Program-made: the position numbers and the translations under genes | Notes under the pieces: model-generated | The model's input: only the letters and a program-made list of their open reading frames with translations | Told to the model about the DNA's origin: nothing | Database searches by the model: none | Shown here: piece after piece, positions 1 through 7,985 of the stretch | Position numbering within the stretch: position 1 is the stretch's first letter | How the letters are laid out: every line of letters starts with the position of its first letter | Assembly: GCA_016650125.1 (NCBI GenBank) | Contig: JAENWT010000004.1 | Location: forward strand, 1-64,000 | Direction: 5' to 3' | From: Thermoleophilia bacterium | GTDB taxonomy: Bacteria > Actinomycetota > Thermoleophilia > Solirubrobacterales > 70-9 | DNA length: 64,000 bases

Positions 1-31
1 ATCTGACAACCAGCCGCAAGGAGACACCCGG

Positions 32-241
32 ATGGAAGTGCACGCTAACGCTTCGTTGACGCCCCAGGGCCGCCTGACCATGGTCAGGCGGCTGAAGGAT
101 GAAAACTGGACCCTCGCCCGGGCAGCTGAAGCTGCCGGGGTTTCGGTGAAGACCGCCGCAAGGTGGAAGACCCGCTACCTGGCCGAAGGCGAAGCTGGCC
201 TCAGCGATCAAAGCTCCAGGCCGAAACGGATTCCCCACGAA
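32..241 (+). mobile_element. IS481-type transposase, 5' fragment only
   Basis: About 70 codons starting at ATG 32, behind a good AAGGAG ribosome site at 18-23, read like the N-terminal helix-turn-helix of IS481-family transposases. Seen: MEVHANASLTPQGR, then AAEAAGVSVKTAARWKTRY and AEGEAGLSDQSSRP. The usual DDE catalytic core is missing. From about codon 71 the same frame continues as sulfatase sequence (PPGWERW...YYGTSFN), so the element was joined to a sulfatase gene by insertion plus deletion. No terminal inverted repeat could be identified. The fragment cannot be an active transposase. Confidence 0.75.
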
Positions 242-1322
242 ACCGAGGTGCCGCCGGGATGGGAGCGCTGGGTGACGCCCGTGAAGACCGCCGGTGCCGG
301 CTATTACGGCACCTCGTTCAACATCGACGGCCGTTTGACCAGCTTGATCGGCAGCTGGCACGGCCGGGACCGGAAAGACTGCGTGCCGGTCTTCTACACA
401 CGGCCCGACGCATGCCAGTACTCGACCGATGTCCTGACCGGCTTCGCGCTGAAGGAGATCGCGGCCAACGCCGAGTCCGGCCGACCGTTCTACATGCAGC
501 TCGATTACAACGCCCCGCGCGCCGGCCGGGCCCGCGCTTCCTGCCCGCCTGAGCGACCTGTCCCACGGGGTCCGGCCGAACTACCGCCTGAACGACCATC
601 CCCGGGCGAGCTCACCGTTCTTTATCCGCCGGCAGGCTCCGCTGACCGCCGAGATGAAAAATGAGATCCGCACCCGTTACGGGAACGAAGTCGCTGCCCT
701 CCGGGGTGTCGACGAAGGCGTCGGCCGGGTGCTGGGCAGTCTCCGGCGGAAGGGCCTGCTCGAGAACACGTACGTGATCTTCACTTCCGACAACGGCATG
801 TTCCACGGTGAACACCGGATCGCCTACGGCAAGTACCTGCCGCAGGAACCCTCGAGCCGCCAGCCGTTCCTGGCCCTCGGATCGAACCTGAGCATCGCTT
901 CCACCGTGCTCAAGATGACCGGCAGCCAGGGCAATGGCGCCCGGGACGGGCGCTCGCTGTTCTCCAACCTGCGCTTCCCGAAGTTGGACTCGGATGTGCC
1001 GGTGCTGCTCGAAGGCTTCAACGGCCGCGGGCTCGACCAGCCCGAGTAGTTTCTCGACGGAGCCGGGCGCCAGACCCCCAACCAGGCGGTCGTCCTCAAC
1101 TACACCGGTTTCGTCGCCGGGCAGTGGAAATACGTGAAGTACGCCTACGGCGACGAGGAGCTCTACGACCTGTCACGGGACCCCGGAGAAACGCGCAATC
1201 TCATCACCTGGCCGAAGTACTCGGCGGTGAGCGCGTGGGCCGGGGCGCTGAGCGGGCGCCTGGCAGGCTGCACGGATGGCGACTGCCAGATCGAAGTGAC
1301 CCCGCCCACGCTGAAAAAGTAA
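242..1322 (+). pseudogene. Sulfatase remnant (3' part), frameshifted and interrupted
   Basis: Arylsulfatase-like sequence in pieces. Frame 2 carries PPGWERW, YYGTSFNIDG, YSTDVLTGFALKEI and PFYMQLDYNAP. Near 515-530 it shifts to frame 0 and continues as GPALPARLSDLSHGVRPNY, then RYGNEVAALRGVDEGVGRVL, FTSDNGMFHGEHRIAYGKY and SSRQPF. A TAG at 1047-1049 stops that frame, after which GQWKYVKYAYGDEELYDLSRDPGE runs on to the TAA at 1320-1322. The N-terminal catalytic C-x-P-S-R motif is absent because the 5' half was replaced by the IS481 fragment. Some residues also seem lost after SSRQPFLALGS, where sulfatases have a longer loop. Non-functional. Confidence 0.8.
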
Positions 1323-1367
1323 TAGCTTGCTCTCGTAGCGCAACGCCAAAAAGTTTGAGAGGAAGAG

Positions 1368-1649
1368 ATGCCGACCTACGTGATGCTGACCAACCTGACT
1401 TCCGAGGGTGTCAAGACCCTCAAGAACAACCCGTCGCGGGTGGGCGAGGTCAACCGGGAAGTTGAAGCCCTGGGCGCGAAAGTGCTCGCCCAGTACACGA
1501 CCCTGGGTCAGTACGACTTCGTCACGATCATTGAAGCCCCGACCGAAGAAACGATGGCCAAAGTCTCGATCGAGATGGGGTCACGCGGCACGATGACCAG
1601 CCAGACGCTGACGGCGCTGTCCTCCGAGCGGCTCGCCGAGCTTCTCTAG
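1368..1649 (+). CDS. GYD domain-containing protein
   Basis: A 93-residue protein with a GAGGAAG ribosome site just upstream. It matches the small GYD family: MPTYVMLTNLTSEGVKTLKN, a central LGQYDFVTIIEAP (the GYD-like turn) and a C-terminal TMTSQTLTALSSERL. The family is a ferredoxin-like alpha/beta fold with no proven biochemical role. It lies 13 nt before purD in the same direction, so the two are probably co-transcribed; a role tied to purine synthesis is only inference from position. Confidence 0.85.
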   Translation: MPTYVMLTNLTSEGVKTLKNNPSRVGEVNREVEALGAKVLAQYTTLGQYDFVTIIEAPTEETMAKVSIEMGSRGTMTSQTLTALSSERLAELL

Positions 1650-1662
1650 CGCGGTACGGGAT

Positions 1663-2934
1663 TTGCGCATCCTGATCCTGGGCGGGGGCGGGCGTGAGCA
1701 CGCGATCGTCAAGGCCCTGGCCCGCTCGCCGCAGGCGCCCGAGCTGTTTTGCGCACCGGGCAACCCCGGCATCGCGACCGACGCGGCCTGCCTGCCCGAT
1801 CTCGACCCCGGCGACGTCGAAGCTGTGGTCGCCGCCTCCCGTGACCTTGACATCGACCTGGTCGCCGTTGGCCCCGAGGCCCCGCTGGTGGCAGGTGTCG
1901 TCGACGCCCTGAACGCGTCCGGCATCCCGGCCTTCGGCCCGGTCCGCGAAGCTGCCCGGCTCGAAGGTTCGAAGACCTACGCCAAGCAGGCGATGGAGGA
2001 GGCCGGCATTCCGACCGCCGGTTACGCCGTGCTGCGAAACCGGGACGAGGCCCTCGCCGGGATCACCGGCGCTTCGTTTCCGACCGTGCTCAAGGCCGAC
2101 GGGCTCGCCGCCGGCAAAGGGGTCCTGATCTGCGAAACGGAAGCCGACGCCCGCGAAGCGGTCGAAATTTTCTTCACCGAGCAGCGCTTCGGGCAGACCG
2201 AAGTCGTACTCGAGGAGTACCTCGACGGCGAGGAGCTCTCGCTGCTGGCGATCTGCGATGGGATCAGGGCGATTCCCCTGACCCCGGCCCAGGACTACAA
2301 GCGGATCGGCGACGGCGACACCGGGCCGAATACCGGCGGCATGGGCAGCTACTCGCCGGTGCCCGCCGTCGGCAGCGACGTACTGGCCGACCTGAGCGCC
2401 CGGGTCCACCAGCCGATCGTCGACCTGATGGCCCGGCGCGGCCATCCCTTCCACGGCGTGCTCTACGCGGGCCTGATGATGACCGCGGACGGTCCGAAGG
2501 TGCTCGAATACAACACCCGCTTTGGCGATCCCGAGACGCAGGCCGTGCTGCCGCGGCTCGAATCGGACCTGGTCGAGATCTTCAAGGCGGCCTGCGAACC
2601 CGGCGGTCTGGCCGGTGTCCCGATCGAGTTCTCCGGGGACTGGGCCGTCACCGTAGTGCTCGCCTCGGCCGGGTACCCGGAGTCGTCCTCGACGGGCGAC
2701 GTGATCGAGGGGCTGGACCGGGCGGCGGAGCTGGCCGAGGTCGGCCACGCCGGAACGGCTAAGCGTGACGGGCAGATCGTGACCGCCGGTGGCCGGGTCC
2801 TCAACCTCACCGGTCTCGGACCCGATGCAGCAACCGCGCGCCAACGCGCTTACGATGCGGCTGAGGCGATCAACTTCGACGGCAAACAGATGCGCACCGA
2901 TATCGCCACCCGAGCGGTTCAGCGCGCCGGATAG
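1663..2934 (+). CDS. purD: Phosphoribosylamine--glycine ligase
   Basis: GAR synthetase, second step of purine synthesis: joins glycine to phosphoribosylamine with ATP. The 423-residue length is normal. It starts at TTG 1663, immediately giving the MRILILGGGGREHAI signature (residues 1-15). GPEAPLVAG lies at 70-78, the ATP-grasp lysine loop KADGLAAGKGV at 144-154, and the NTRFGDPETQ metal/ATP motif at about 284-293. It heads a run of pur genes (purE follows after 11 nt). No frame damage. Confidence 0.97.
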   Translation: MRILILGGGGREHAIVKALARSPQAPELFCAPGNPGIATDAACLPDLDPGDVEAVVAASRDLDIDLVAVGPEAPLVAGVVDALNASGIPAFGPVREAARLEGSKTYAKQAMEEAGIPTAGYAVLRNRDEALAGITGASFPTVLKADGLAAGKGVLICETEADAREAVEIFFTEQRFGQTEVVLEEYLDGEELSLLAICDGIRAIPLTPAQDYKRIGDGDTGPNTGGMGSYSPVPAVGSDVLADLSARVHQPIVDLMARRGHPFHGVLYAGLMMTADGPKVLEYNTRFGDPETQAVLPRLESDLVEIFKAACEPGGLAGVPIEFSGDWAVTVVLASAGYPESSSTGDVIEGLDRAAELAEVGHAGTAKRDGQIVTAGGRVLNLTGLGPDAATARQRAYDAAEAINFDGKQMRTDIATRAVQRAG

Positions 2935-2945
2935 GAAAAGAACCA

Positions 2946-3431
2946 GTGAGCGATCCAACCCAGTCAACCGAACCCCAGATCGAGCCCCAGACCCTGACCT
3001 CGGTCGAGCAGCTGTTCGAGGAAGTCGAAGTCGATGAGCCCCAGGTCGGGATCATCATGGGGTCGAAGAACGACAAGCCGACGATGCAACCCGCCGGAGC
3101 CGCCCTCGAAGACGCCGGCATCCGCTACGAAGTGCGGGTCATGTCGGCCCACCGTGACCCGAAACTCGTCACCGACTACTGCACCAACGCCCGCATGCGC
3201 GGCCTCAAGGTGATCATTGCCGGAGCCGGCATGTCGGCCGCCCTGCCCGGGGTCGCCGCCGCCCACACCGACCTGCCCGTGATCGGCGTGCCGATCCTCG
3301 GCAAGTCGCTCGGCGGACTCGACGCCCTGCTCTCCGCGGTGCAGATGCCGCCGGGGATCCCGGTCGCCTGCGTCGCGATCGACGGCGCCAAGAACGCCGG
3401 TGTGCTGGCCGCGCGCATTCTGAACATCTAG
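2946..3431 (+). CDS. purE: N5-carboxyaminoimidazole ribonucleotide mutase
   Basis: Converts N5-CAIR to CAIR. GTG start 2946, 161 residues. The PurE core begins near residue 34, so about 33 acidic residues (TLTSVEQLFEEVEVDEPQ) form an extra N-terminal segment. Core motifs: VGIIMGSKND (34-43), SAHRDP (67-72) with the key histidine, and GAGMSAALPG (93-102). The substrate loop reads GSKND rather than the common GSDSD/GSKSD. An internal start closer to the core cannot be excluded. Its usual partner purK is not in this window, so carboxylation of AIR must come from a gene elsewhere or another route. Confidence 0.93.
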   Translation: MSDPTQSTEPQIEPQTLTSVEQLFEEVEVDEPQVGIIMGSKNDKPTMQPAGAALEDAGIRYEVRVMSAHRDPKLVTDYCTNARMRGLKVIIAGAGMSAALPGVAAAHTDLPVIGVPILGKSLGGLDALLSAVQMPPGIPVACVAIDGAKNAGVLAARILNI

Positions 3432-3444
3432 ACAGAGGAAACCG

Positions 3445-4728
3445 ATGATCGAGCGTTACACCCGCCCCGCAATGGGCGAAGTCTGGACAAGCAAGTCCAA
3501 GATGGACGGCTGGCTCGCGGTCGAGCTCGCGGCGACCGACGCCTGGGCCGCCGAAGGCTTCGTCCCGGCCGAAGCCGCCGCCGTCTGCCGTAAGAAAGCG
3601 GAATTCACCGTCGAAGCGGTCAACGAGCGCGAAGCGACCACGAACCACGACGTCGCCGCGTTCATCGACGTGGTCGCCGCTTCGATCGGCGAAGAGGGCC
3701 GCTGGATCCACTACGGCCTGACCTCTTCCGACGTGCTCGACACCGCGCTCGCCACCCAGCTGACCCGGGCCGGCGTGATCCTGATCGAAGGCGCCACCGC
3801 GTACCGCGACAACCTGGTGAAACTTGCCCTTGAACACCGCGACACCCTCTGTGTCGGCCGGACTCACGGAGTCCACGCCGAACCGACGACCTTCGGCCTG
3901 CGCATGGCCGGCTTCGCGTTCGAGGCCGACCGGAACCTTGCCCGCCTGAAGAGCGCCGCCGCACAGGTCGCGATGGGCAAGCTCTCCGGCGCGGTCGGCA
4001 CCTACGCCTCGGTGCCGCCCACGATCGAGCGCCGCGTCATGGAGACGCTCGGGCTCCAACGCGAGGAAATCGCGACCCAGGTCATCCCGCGCGACCGCCA
4101 CGCCGAGTTGCTCAGCGCGATTGCGCTGGCCGGAGCGGGGATCGAGCGTTTCGCCACCGAGATCCGGCACCTGCAGCGGACCGAGGTCCGCGAGGCCGAA
4201 GAGCCGTTTGCCAGCGGCGAGCAGAAAGGCTCGTCAGCGATGCCGCACAAGCGCAACCCGATCCGCACCGAGCGCCTCACCGGACTGGCCCGGCTGCTGC
4301 GCGGCTACGCCCAGACCGGCCTGGAGAACGTCGCCCTCTGGCACGAACGCGACATCTCGCACTCCGGTGCCGAGCGCGTGATCCTGCCAGACGCCACGAT
4401 CACCCTCGATTACATGCACCACGTCGTCAACCAGGTCACTTCGGGCCTCGTGGTCCACGTCGACCGCTTGCGCTCCAACCTCGAACTGACCCACGGCGCC
4501 CTGTTCAGCCAGCGGGCGCTGACCGCCCTGGTCGAGGGCGGCATGTCCCGGGATGACGCCTACCGGATGGTCCAGTCCGCCGCTCACGAGGCCTTCGATA
4601 ACGGCGTTCCGTTCCGCACGCTGATCGGCGCGGCCGCTCCACAGCTCGACCTCGACGTGATCTTCGACTACGACGCCTACCTGACCCACCTGCCCGAGGT
4701 CTTCGAGCGCCTCGAGGCCATCCGTTAG
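3445..4728 (+). CDS. purB: Adenylosuccinate lyase
   Basis: Catalyses two eliminations, SAICAR to AICAR and adenylosuccinate to AMP. 427 residues, typical of the short bacterial form. ATG 3445 follows a GAGGAAA ribosome site. Visible motifs: TSSDVLDTA near 93-101, RTHGVHAEPTTFG with the general-acid histidine near 141, and the fumarase-superfamily signature GSSAMPHKRNP near 262-272 carrying the mobile catalytic serine. 13 nt after purE; same operon. Confidence 0.97.
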   Translation: MIERYTRPAMGEVWTSKSKMDGWLAVELAATDAWAAEGFVPAEAAAVCRKKAEFTVEAVNEREATTNHDVAAFIDVVAASIGEEGRWIHYGLTSSDVLDTALATQLTRAGVILIEGATAYRDNLVKLALEHRDTLCVGRTHGVHAEPTTFGLRMAGFAFEADRNLARLKSAAAQVAMGKLSGAVGTYASVPPTIERRVMETLGLQREEIATQVIPRDRHAELLSAIALAGAGIERFATEIRHLQRTEVREAEEPFASGEQKGSSAMPHKRNPIRTERLTGLARLLRGYAQTGLENVALWHERDISHSGAERVILPDATITLDYMHHVVNQVTSGLVVHVDRLRSNLELTHGALFSQRALTALVEGGMSRDDAYRMVQSAAHEAFDNGVPFRTLIGAAAPQLDLDVIFDYDAYLTHLPEVFERLEAIR

Positions 4729-4752
4729 GGCTGCTGGCGCTACGCTGCCCGC

Positions 4753-5043
4753 ATGATCCTTTACACGTGTGGCCAGAAGACCCACGCCCCCGGCGCCCTG
4801 CATCCCTGCGCCAAGGCGGGAAATGCGCTCGATGCGGCGGGATACGACTACGAGATCAAGACCACGGCCGGCTATCGCCTGCTTCCCTGGACTTGGAAGG
4901 CACGAGACGAGGGCCGCAAAGAGGTCGAGAAGTTGAGCGGAACCAAGGAAGTGCCGATCCTCGTGCTCGATGACGGCGAAGTCATCTCCGACTCGTCCGC
5001 GATCGCCAAGTGGGCGAAAGAACATCCCGCTCCCATCACGTAG
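4753..5043 (+). CDS. Glutaredoxin/GST N-terminal-like small protein
   Basis: A 96-residue protein with a thioredoxin-fold N-terminal pattern: MILYTCGQKTHAPGALHPCAKAGNALDAAGYDYE, then the cis-proline strand EVPILVLDDGEVISDSSAIAKW as in GST/glutaredoxin domains. There is no CxxC pair; cysteines lie at residues 6 and about 19. It contains only the thioredoxin-like half and no all-alpha GST C-domain. It sits 24 nt after purB and is probably the last gene of this purine sub-operon. Substrate unknown. Confidence 0.8.
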   Translation: MILYTCGQKTHAPGALHPCAKAGNALDAAGYDYEIKTTAGYRLLPWTWKARDEGRKEVEKLSGTKEVPILVLDDGEVISDSSAIAKWAKEHPAPIT

Positions 5044-5049
5044 GGGCAA

Positions 5050-5279
5050 GTGGCGCCCGGGAATTGCCTGAGCGGCGCCTGACTTCGTCGACGGCCGGGA
5101 ATGTCAGCTCAAGTACGTGAGTACGATCGCGGACATTCCCGACCTTTACTCCTCGCCAGCCGCTCGCAGGCAGTTCCCGAGCACCACTTGCTCGATGTCT
5201 CGAACAGCCGAGCACTGGGAGCCTCAGAGGGCCGACGAAGCCAGGCGCGCTTAGGTCGTTCCTGAGGGCCACCCGCCAC
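5050..5279. repeat. 230-nt imperfect palindromic element with nested hairpins
   Basis: The intergenic stretch between the glutaredoxin-like gene and the convergent propeller gene is one large imperfect inverted repeat. Ends: GTGGCG 5050-5055 with CGCCAC 5274-5279. Long arms: 5067-5096 (GCGCCTGACTTCGTCG core) with 5229-5255 (CGACGAAGCCAGGCGC core). Inside are GGGAATGTC 5097-5105 / GACATTCCC 5132-5140, and CGAGCA 5178-5183 / TGCTCG 5189-5194 around a 5-nt loop. It could be a MITE-like element, a structured RNA, or an elaborate two-way terminator. A 78-codon minus-strand reading frame through it shows no recognisable family. Confidence 0.65.
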
Positions 5280-5285
5280 CTCAGG

Positions 5286-6224
5286 TCACCCGGGGAAAGT
5301 GGCGCCGATCGCTCCGCTTACCTTCACGATCTCTCCGCCGAAACCTACGACGTAGAGGTTGCCGGCCTGGAATCCCTTTTTTCCGGCTCCGAAGGCCAGG
5401 TTCGACGGTTGCTTGAGACCGGAGGCGACCACACAGATGCGTTTCTTCGAATCGATCTTCCAGACCTGTCCGGCTCCCCAGGCGGCGGCGTAGAGGCTGC
5501 CTTCGTTGTCCCGTGTCAGGCCATCGAGGATCACGGTGCCCGGATCGGGCGACATCGCGTAGGTGATGATGTTGCTCGGGTCGGCGATTTCGATCCGCGA
5601 AATCCTCGAGGGCGCGAGGAAGGTCTGGTTTGCGTAGAGGTACTTGCCGCCGCGGCTGATCGTCAAGCCGTTGGCTCCGGCCAACGTGGCCCAGCCGTTG
5701 GTGGTCGTTCCGTCCTTGATCCGGTCCAGCTTTGTGCCGAGGTCGTTCGAGGCGAAAATCGTTCCGTTCCTGGCCCGGGTGATGCCGTTGGCCATGCCGA
5801 GGTCGTCCGCAACCACGGTCTTTTTTCCGTTGACCGGATTGACGCTGTACAGACCGGCCTTGGGGTCGGTGTCTCCGGTGCTGCCGTTGGCAACTGAATT
5901 GCCATAGCCCCAAAGCAGCTTGCGGCCGGACCAGGCCAACCCGCCGGGACCGGGTGGTCCGTCGACCAGGGGGATCGGAGTGTCGCCGGGCTTCTGGATC
6001 TTGAGGAGCTGGCCGGAGCCCGTGGCTACGCCCGACGGAGTCCCCGCAAAGTAGAGCCGGCCGGCGTTGCCGACGATTACTGATTCGAGCACTCCCTGGT
6101 CCGTGTAGAGCGTCTTCTGCGAATAGGTGCCGTCGCAAAGCGGTATTTCGGCAGCCGCCGATGCGGCAAAAAACGCAAATAGCGCGGAGAAAAGGACAGT
6201 GGTCGAGGCGAGAGTTCGGCGCAT
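5286..6224 (-). CDS. Secreted SMP-30/NHL-type beta-propeller protein
   Basis: About 312 residues from ATG 6224, chosen because it gives a clean signal peptide (MRRTLASTTVLFSALFAFFA, then ASAAA). The body has propeller-like repeats: GNAGRLYFAGTPSG, PGGLAWSGRKLLWGYGN, MANGITRARNGTIFASND, GANGLTISRGGKYLYANQT and LDGLTRDNEGSLYAAAWGAG. This resembles the SMP-30/gluconolactonase/LRE superfamily of six-bladed propellers. The substrate is not predictable, and the metal-binding Glu/Asn/Asp set was not confirmed. Its start codon is only 26 nt from that of divergent purC, so the promoters must overlap the coding regions. Confidence 0.8.
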   Translation of the reverse strand: MRRTLASTTVLFSALFAFFAASAAAEIPLCDGTYSQKTLYTDQGVLESVIVGNAGRLYFAGTPSGVATGSGQLLKIQKPGDTPIPLVDGPPGPGGLAWSGRKLLWGYGNSVANGSTGDTDPKAGLYSVNPVNGKKTVVADDLGMANGITRARNGTIFASNDLGTKLDRIKDGTTTNGWATLAGANGLTISRGGKYLYANQTFLAPSRISRIEIADPSNIITYAMSPDPGTVILDGLTRDNEGSLYAAAWGAGQVWKIDSKKRICVVASGLKQPSNLAFGAGKKGFQAGNLYVVGFGGEIVKVSGAIGATFPG

Positions 6225-6250
6225 GGAAGGTAAAGATACTCTTGCAGCCG

Positions 6251-7102
6251 ATGCTGAAATCGATTGAAGATCTGAAACTCCACTCATCCGGCAAGGTCCG
6301 CGAGATCTATGAGATCGAGGATGACCTGCTTCTGGTCGCTTCCGATCGCATCTCGATCTACGACGTGATCATGCCCACCAGGATCCCGGACAAGGGCAAG
6401 GTCCTGACCCAGATGTCGAATTTCTGGTTCGAGAACACGGTCGCCATCGTGCCGAACCACTTCATCTCGAACGACGTTCCCGAAGAGGTGGAAGGCCGGG
6501 CGGTGCGCGTGCGCAAGCTCGTGATGTACCCGATCGAATGTGTGGTCCGCGGCTACCTCTCCGGCTCCGGCTGGAACGAGTACCAGGAGTCCGGAGCCGT
6601 CTGCGGCGTCGGGCTGCCGGAAGGGCTCCGGGAATCCGACAAGCTGCCGCGGCCGATCTTCACCCCGGCGACCAAGGCCGAGCTCGGTGACCACGACGAG
6701 AACATCGACTTCGAACGGGCGGCCGAAATCGTCGGCGACCGGGCCCTGATGGAAGAGCTGCGCCGGGTAGCGATCGAGATCTACGAATTCGGCGCGAACC
6801 ACGCGGCCCGGAGCGGCATCATCCTGGCCGACACCAAGTTCGAGTTCGGCAGCCACGCCGGCGCCGAGATCGTGCTCGGCGACGAAGTGCTGACCCCCGA
6901 CTCCTCGCGCTACTGGCCGGCCGACCTCTACGAGCCCGGAAAGACGCAGCCCTCCTTCGACAAGCAGTTCGTGCGCGACTGGGCCAACGCCACCGGCTGG
7001 GACCACTCGCCGCCGGCCCCGGAGTTGCCCGACGACGTAGTCACCCAGACCCGCGACAAATACCGCGAGGCCTACGAGCGCATCACCGGTAAGACACTTT
7101 GA
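6251..7102 (+). CDS. purC: SAICAR synthase
   Basis: Condenses CAIR with aspartate using ATP. ATG 6251 gives 283 residues beginning MLKSIEDLKLHSSGKVREIYE, the normal family start; the reading frame is open further upstream but that part overlaps the divergent gene. Motifs: GKVREIYE with ATP-loop lysine near 15, SDRISIYDVIMPTRIPDKGK near 36-55, VRGYLSGSGW, and a C-terminal part with LADTKFEFG. The stop overlaps the TTG start of purS by 4 nt (TTGA). Confidence 0.96.
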   Translation: MLKSIEDLKLHSSGKVREIYEIEDDLLLVASDRISIYDVIMPTRIPDKGKVLTQMSNFWFENTVAIVPNHFISNDVPEEVEGRAVRVRKLVMYPIECVVRGYLSGSGWNEYQESGAVCGVGLPEGLRESDKLPRPIFTPATKAELGDHDENIDFERAAEIVGDRALMEELRRVAIEIYEFGANHAARSGIILADTKFEFGSHAGAEIVLGDEVLTPDSSRYWPADLYEPGKTQPSFDKQFVRDWANATGWDHSPPAPELPDDVVTQTRDKYREAYERITGKTL

Positions 7103-7323
7103 TCTCCGCCCGTGTCCTGATCCGGCCGAAAGAAGGCATCCTCGACGCCCAGGGCAAAGCCGTCGAGAGCGCGCTGCCGGCACTCGGGTTCGACGGGATC
7201 GAGCACGTACGGGTCGGCCGCATCGTCGAGCTCAAGGCCGAGAACGCCGACCGGCTCGAAGAACTCTGCGAGAAGCTGCTCGCCAACCCGCTGATCGAGG
7301 ACTACGAAATCGAGGTCCTGTGA
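7099..7323 (+). CDS. purS: FGAM synthase subunit PurS
   Basis: A 74-residue PurS, the small structural subunit that assembles with PurQ and small-type PurL to make formylglycinamidine ribonucleotide. Its sequence ISARVLIRPKEGILDAQGKAVESALPALGFDGIEHVRVGR is typical of the family. It starts at TTG, overlapping purC by 4 nt, and its TGA overlaps the purQ GTG start by 3 nt, so the three genes are translationally coupled. Confidence 0.95.
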   Translation: MISARVLIRPKEGILDAQGKAVESALPALGFDGIEHVRVGRIVELKAENADRLEELCEKLLANPLIEDYEIEVL

Positions 7324-7985
7324 TCTGGGGTGTGCTTCAGTTCCCCGGATCCTGCGACGAGCGTGACGCCCAGAACGCCTGCGAGCTGGCCGGTGCCGAG
7401 ACCCGTCTGGTCTGGCACGAAGAAACCGACCTGAGCGGCATCGACGGCATCGTCGTGCCGGGTGGCTTCTCGTACGGCGACTACCTGAGGGTCGGCGCGA
7501 TCGCGCGTTTCGCCCCGGCGATGAACGCGGTCGCCGATTTCGCCGCGGCCGGAGGCCCCGTGCTCGGCATCTGCAACGGCTTTCAGGTCCTCTGCGAAAG
7601 CGGGCTGCTGCCGGGGGCGCTATTGACCAACGAAAGCACCCGCTTCATCTGCCGCCAGGGCGACTTGGTGGTCGGCGACGCCGACTCGCCATTCCTCTCC
7701 GGGATGTCGCCGGGCGAGACACTCTCGATCCCTTTCAAGCACCAGACCGGGCGGTACTTCGCGCCGCCGGAGATGCTCGAGCAGATCGAGGCCAACGACC
7801 AGGTCGCGTTCCGTTACGCCGAAGGGCAGAACCCGAACGGCTCGTTGAACGACATCGCCGGCGTGGTCAACGAAGCCGGCAACGTGATCGGCCTGATGCC
7901 GCACCCCGAGCACGCGGTCGATGCGCTGACCGGATCCACCGACGGCCTCAAGCTGTTCCGCGGTCCCGCCCGAGTGGAGGCCTGA
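7320..7985 (+). CDS. purQ: FGAM synthase glutaminase subunit PurQ
   Basis: Class I glutamine amidotransferase supplying ammonia to PurL. 221 residues from GTG 7320. Catalytic triad visible: Cys85 in GICNGFQVLCESGLLPGAL, and His195 and Glu197 in MPHPEHAVD. The N-terminal FPGSCDERDA motif is also family-typical. Followed directly, with no gap, by the purL GTG. Confidence 0.97.
   Translation: MIWGVLQFPGSCDERDAQNACELAGAETRLVWHEETDLSGIDGIVVPGGFSYGDYLRVGAIARFAPAMNAVADFAAAGGPVLGICNGFQVLCESGLLPGALLTNESTRFICRQGDLVVGDADSPFLSGMSPGETLSIPFKHQTGRYFAPPEMLEQIEANDQVAFRYAEGQNPNGSLNDIAGVVNEAGNVIGLMPHPEHAVDALTGSTDGLKLFRGPARVEA

Noticed and set aside
1528-2967. A 479-codon open frame opposite purD
   Set aside because: Purely antisense to a conserved gene in a GC-rich genome; no domain or ribosome site. 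Similar long antisense frames over purB, sdhA, the pdh genes and the acidic protein were rejected for the same reason.
5036-5272. 78-codon minus-strand frame through the palindromic element
   Set aside because: It follows the arms of the inverted repeat, has no recognised family and no good ribosome site.
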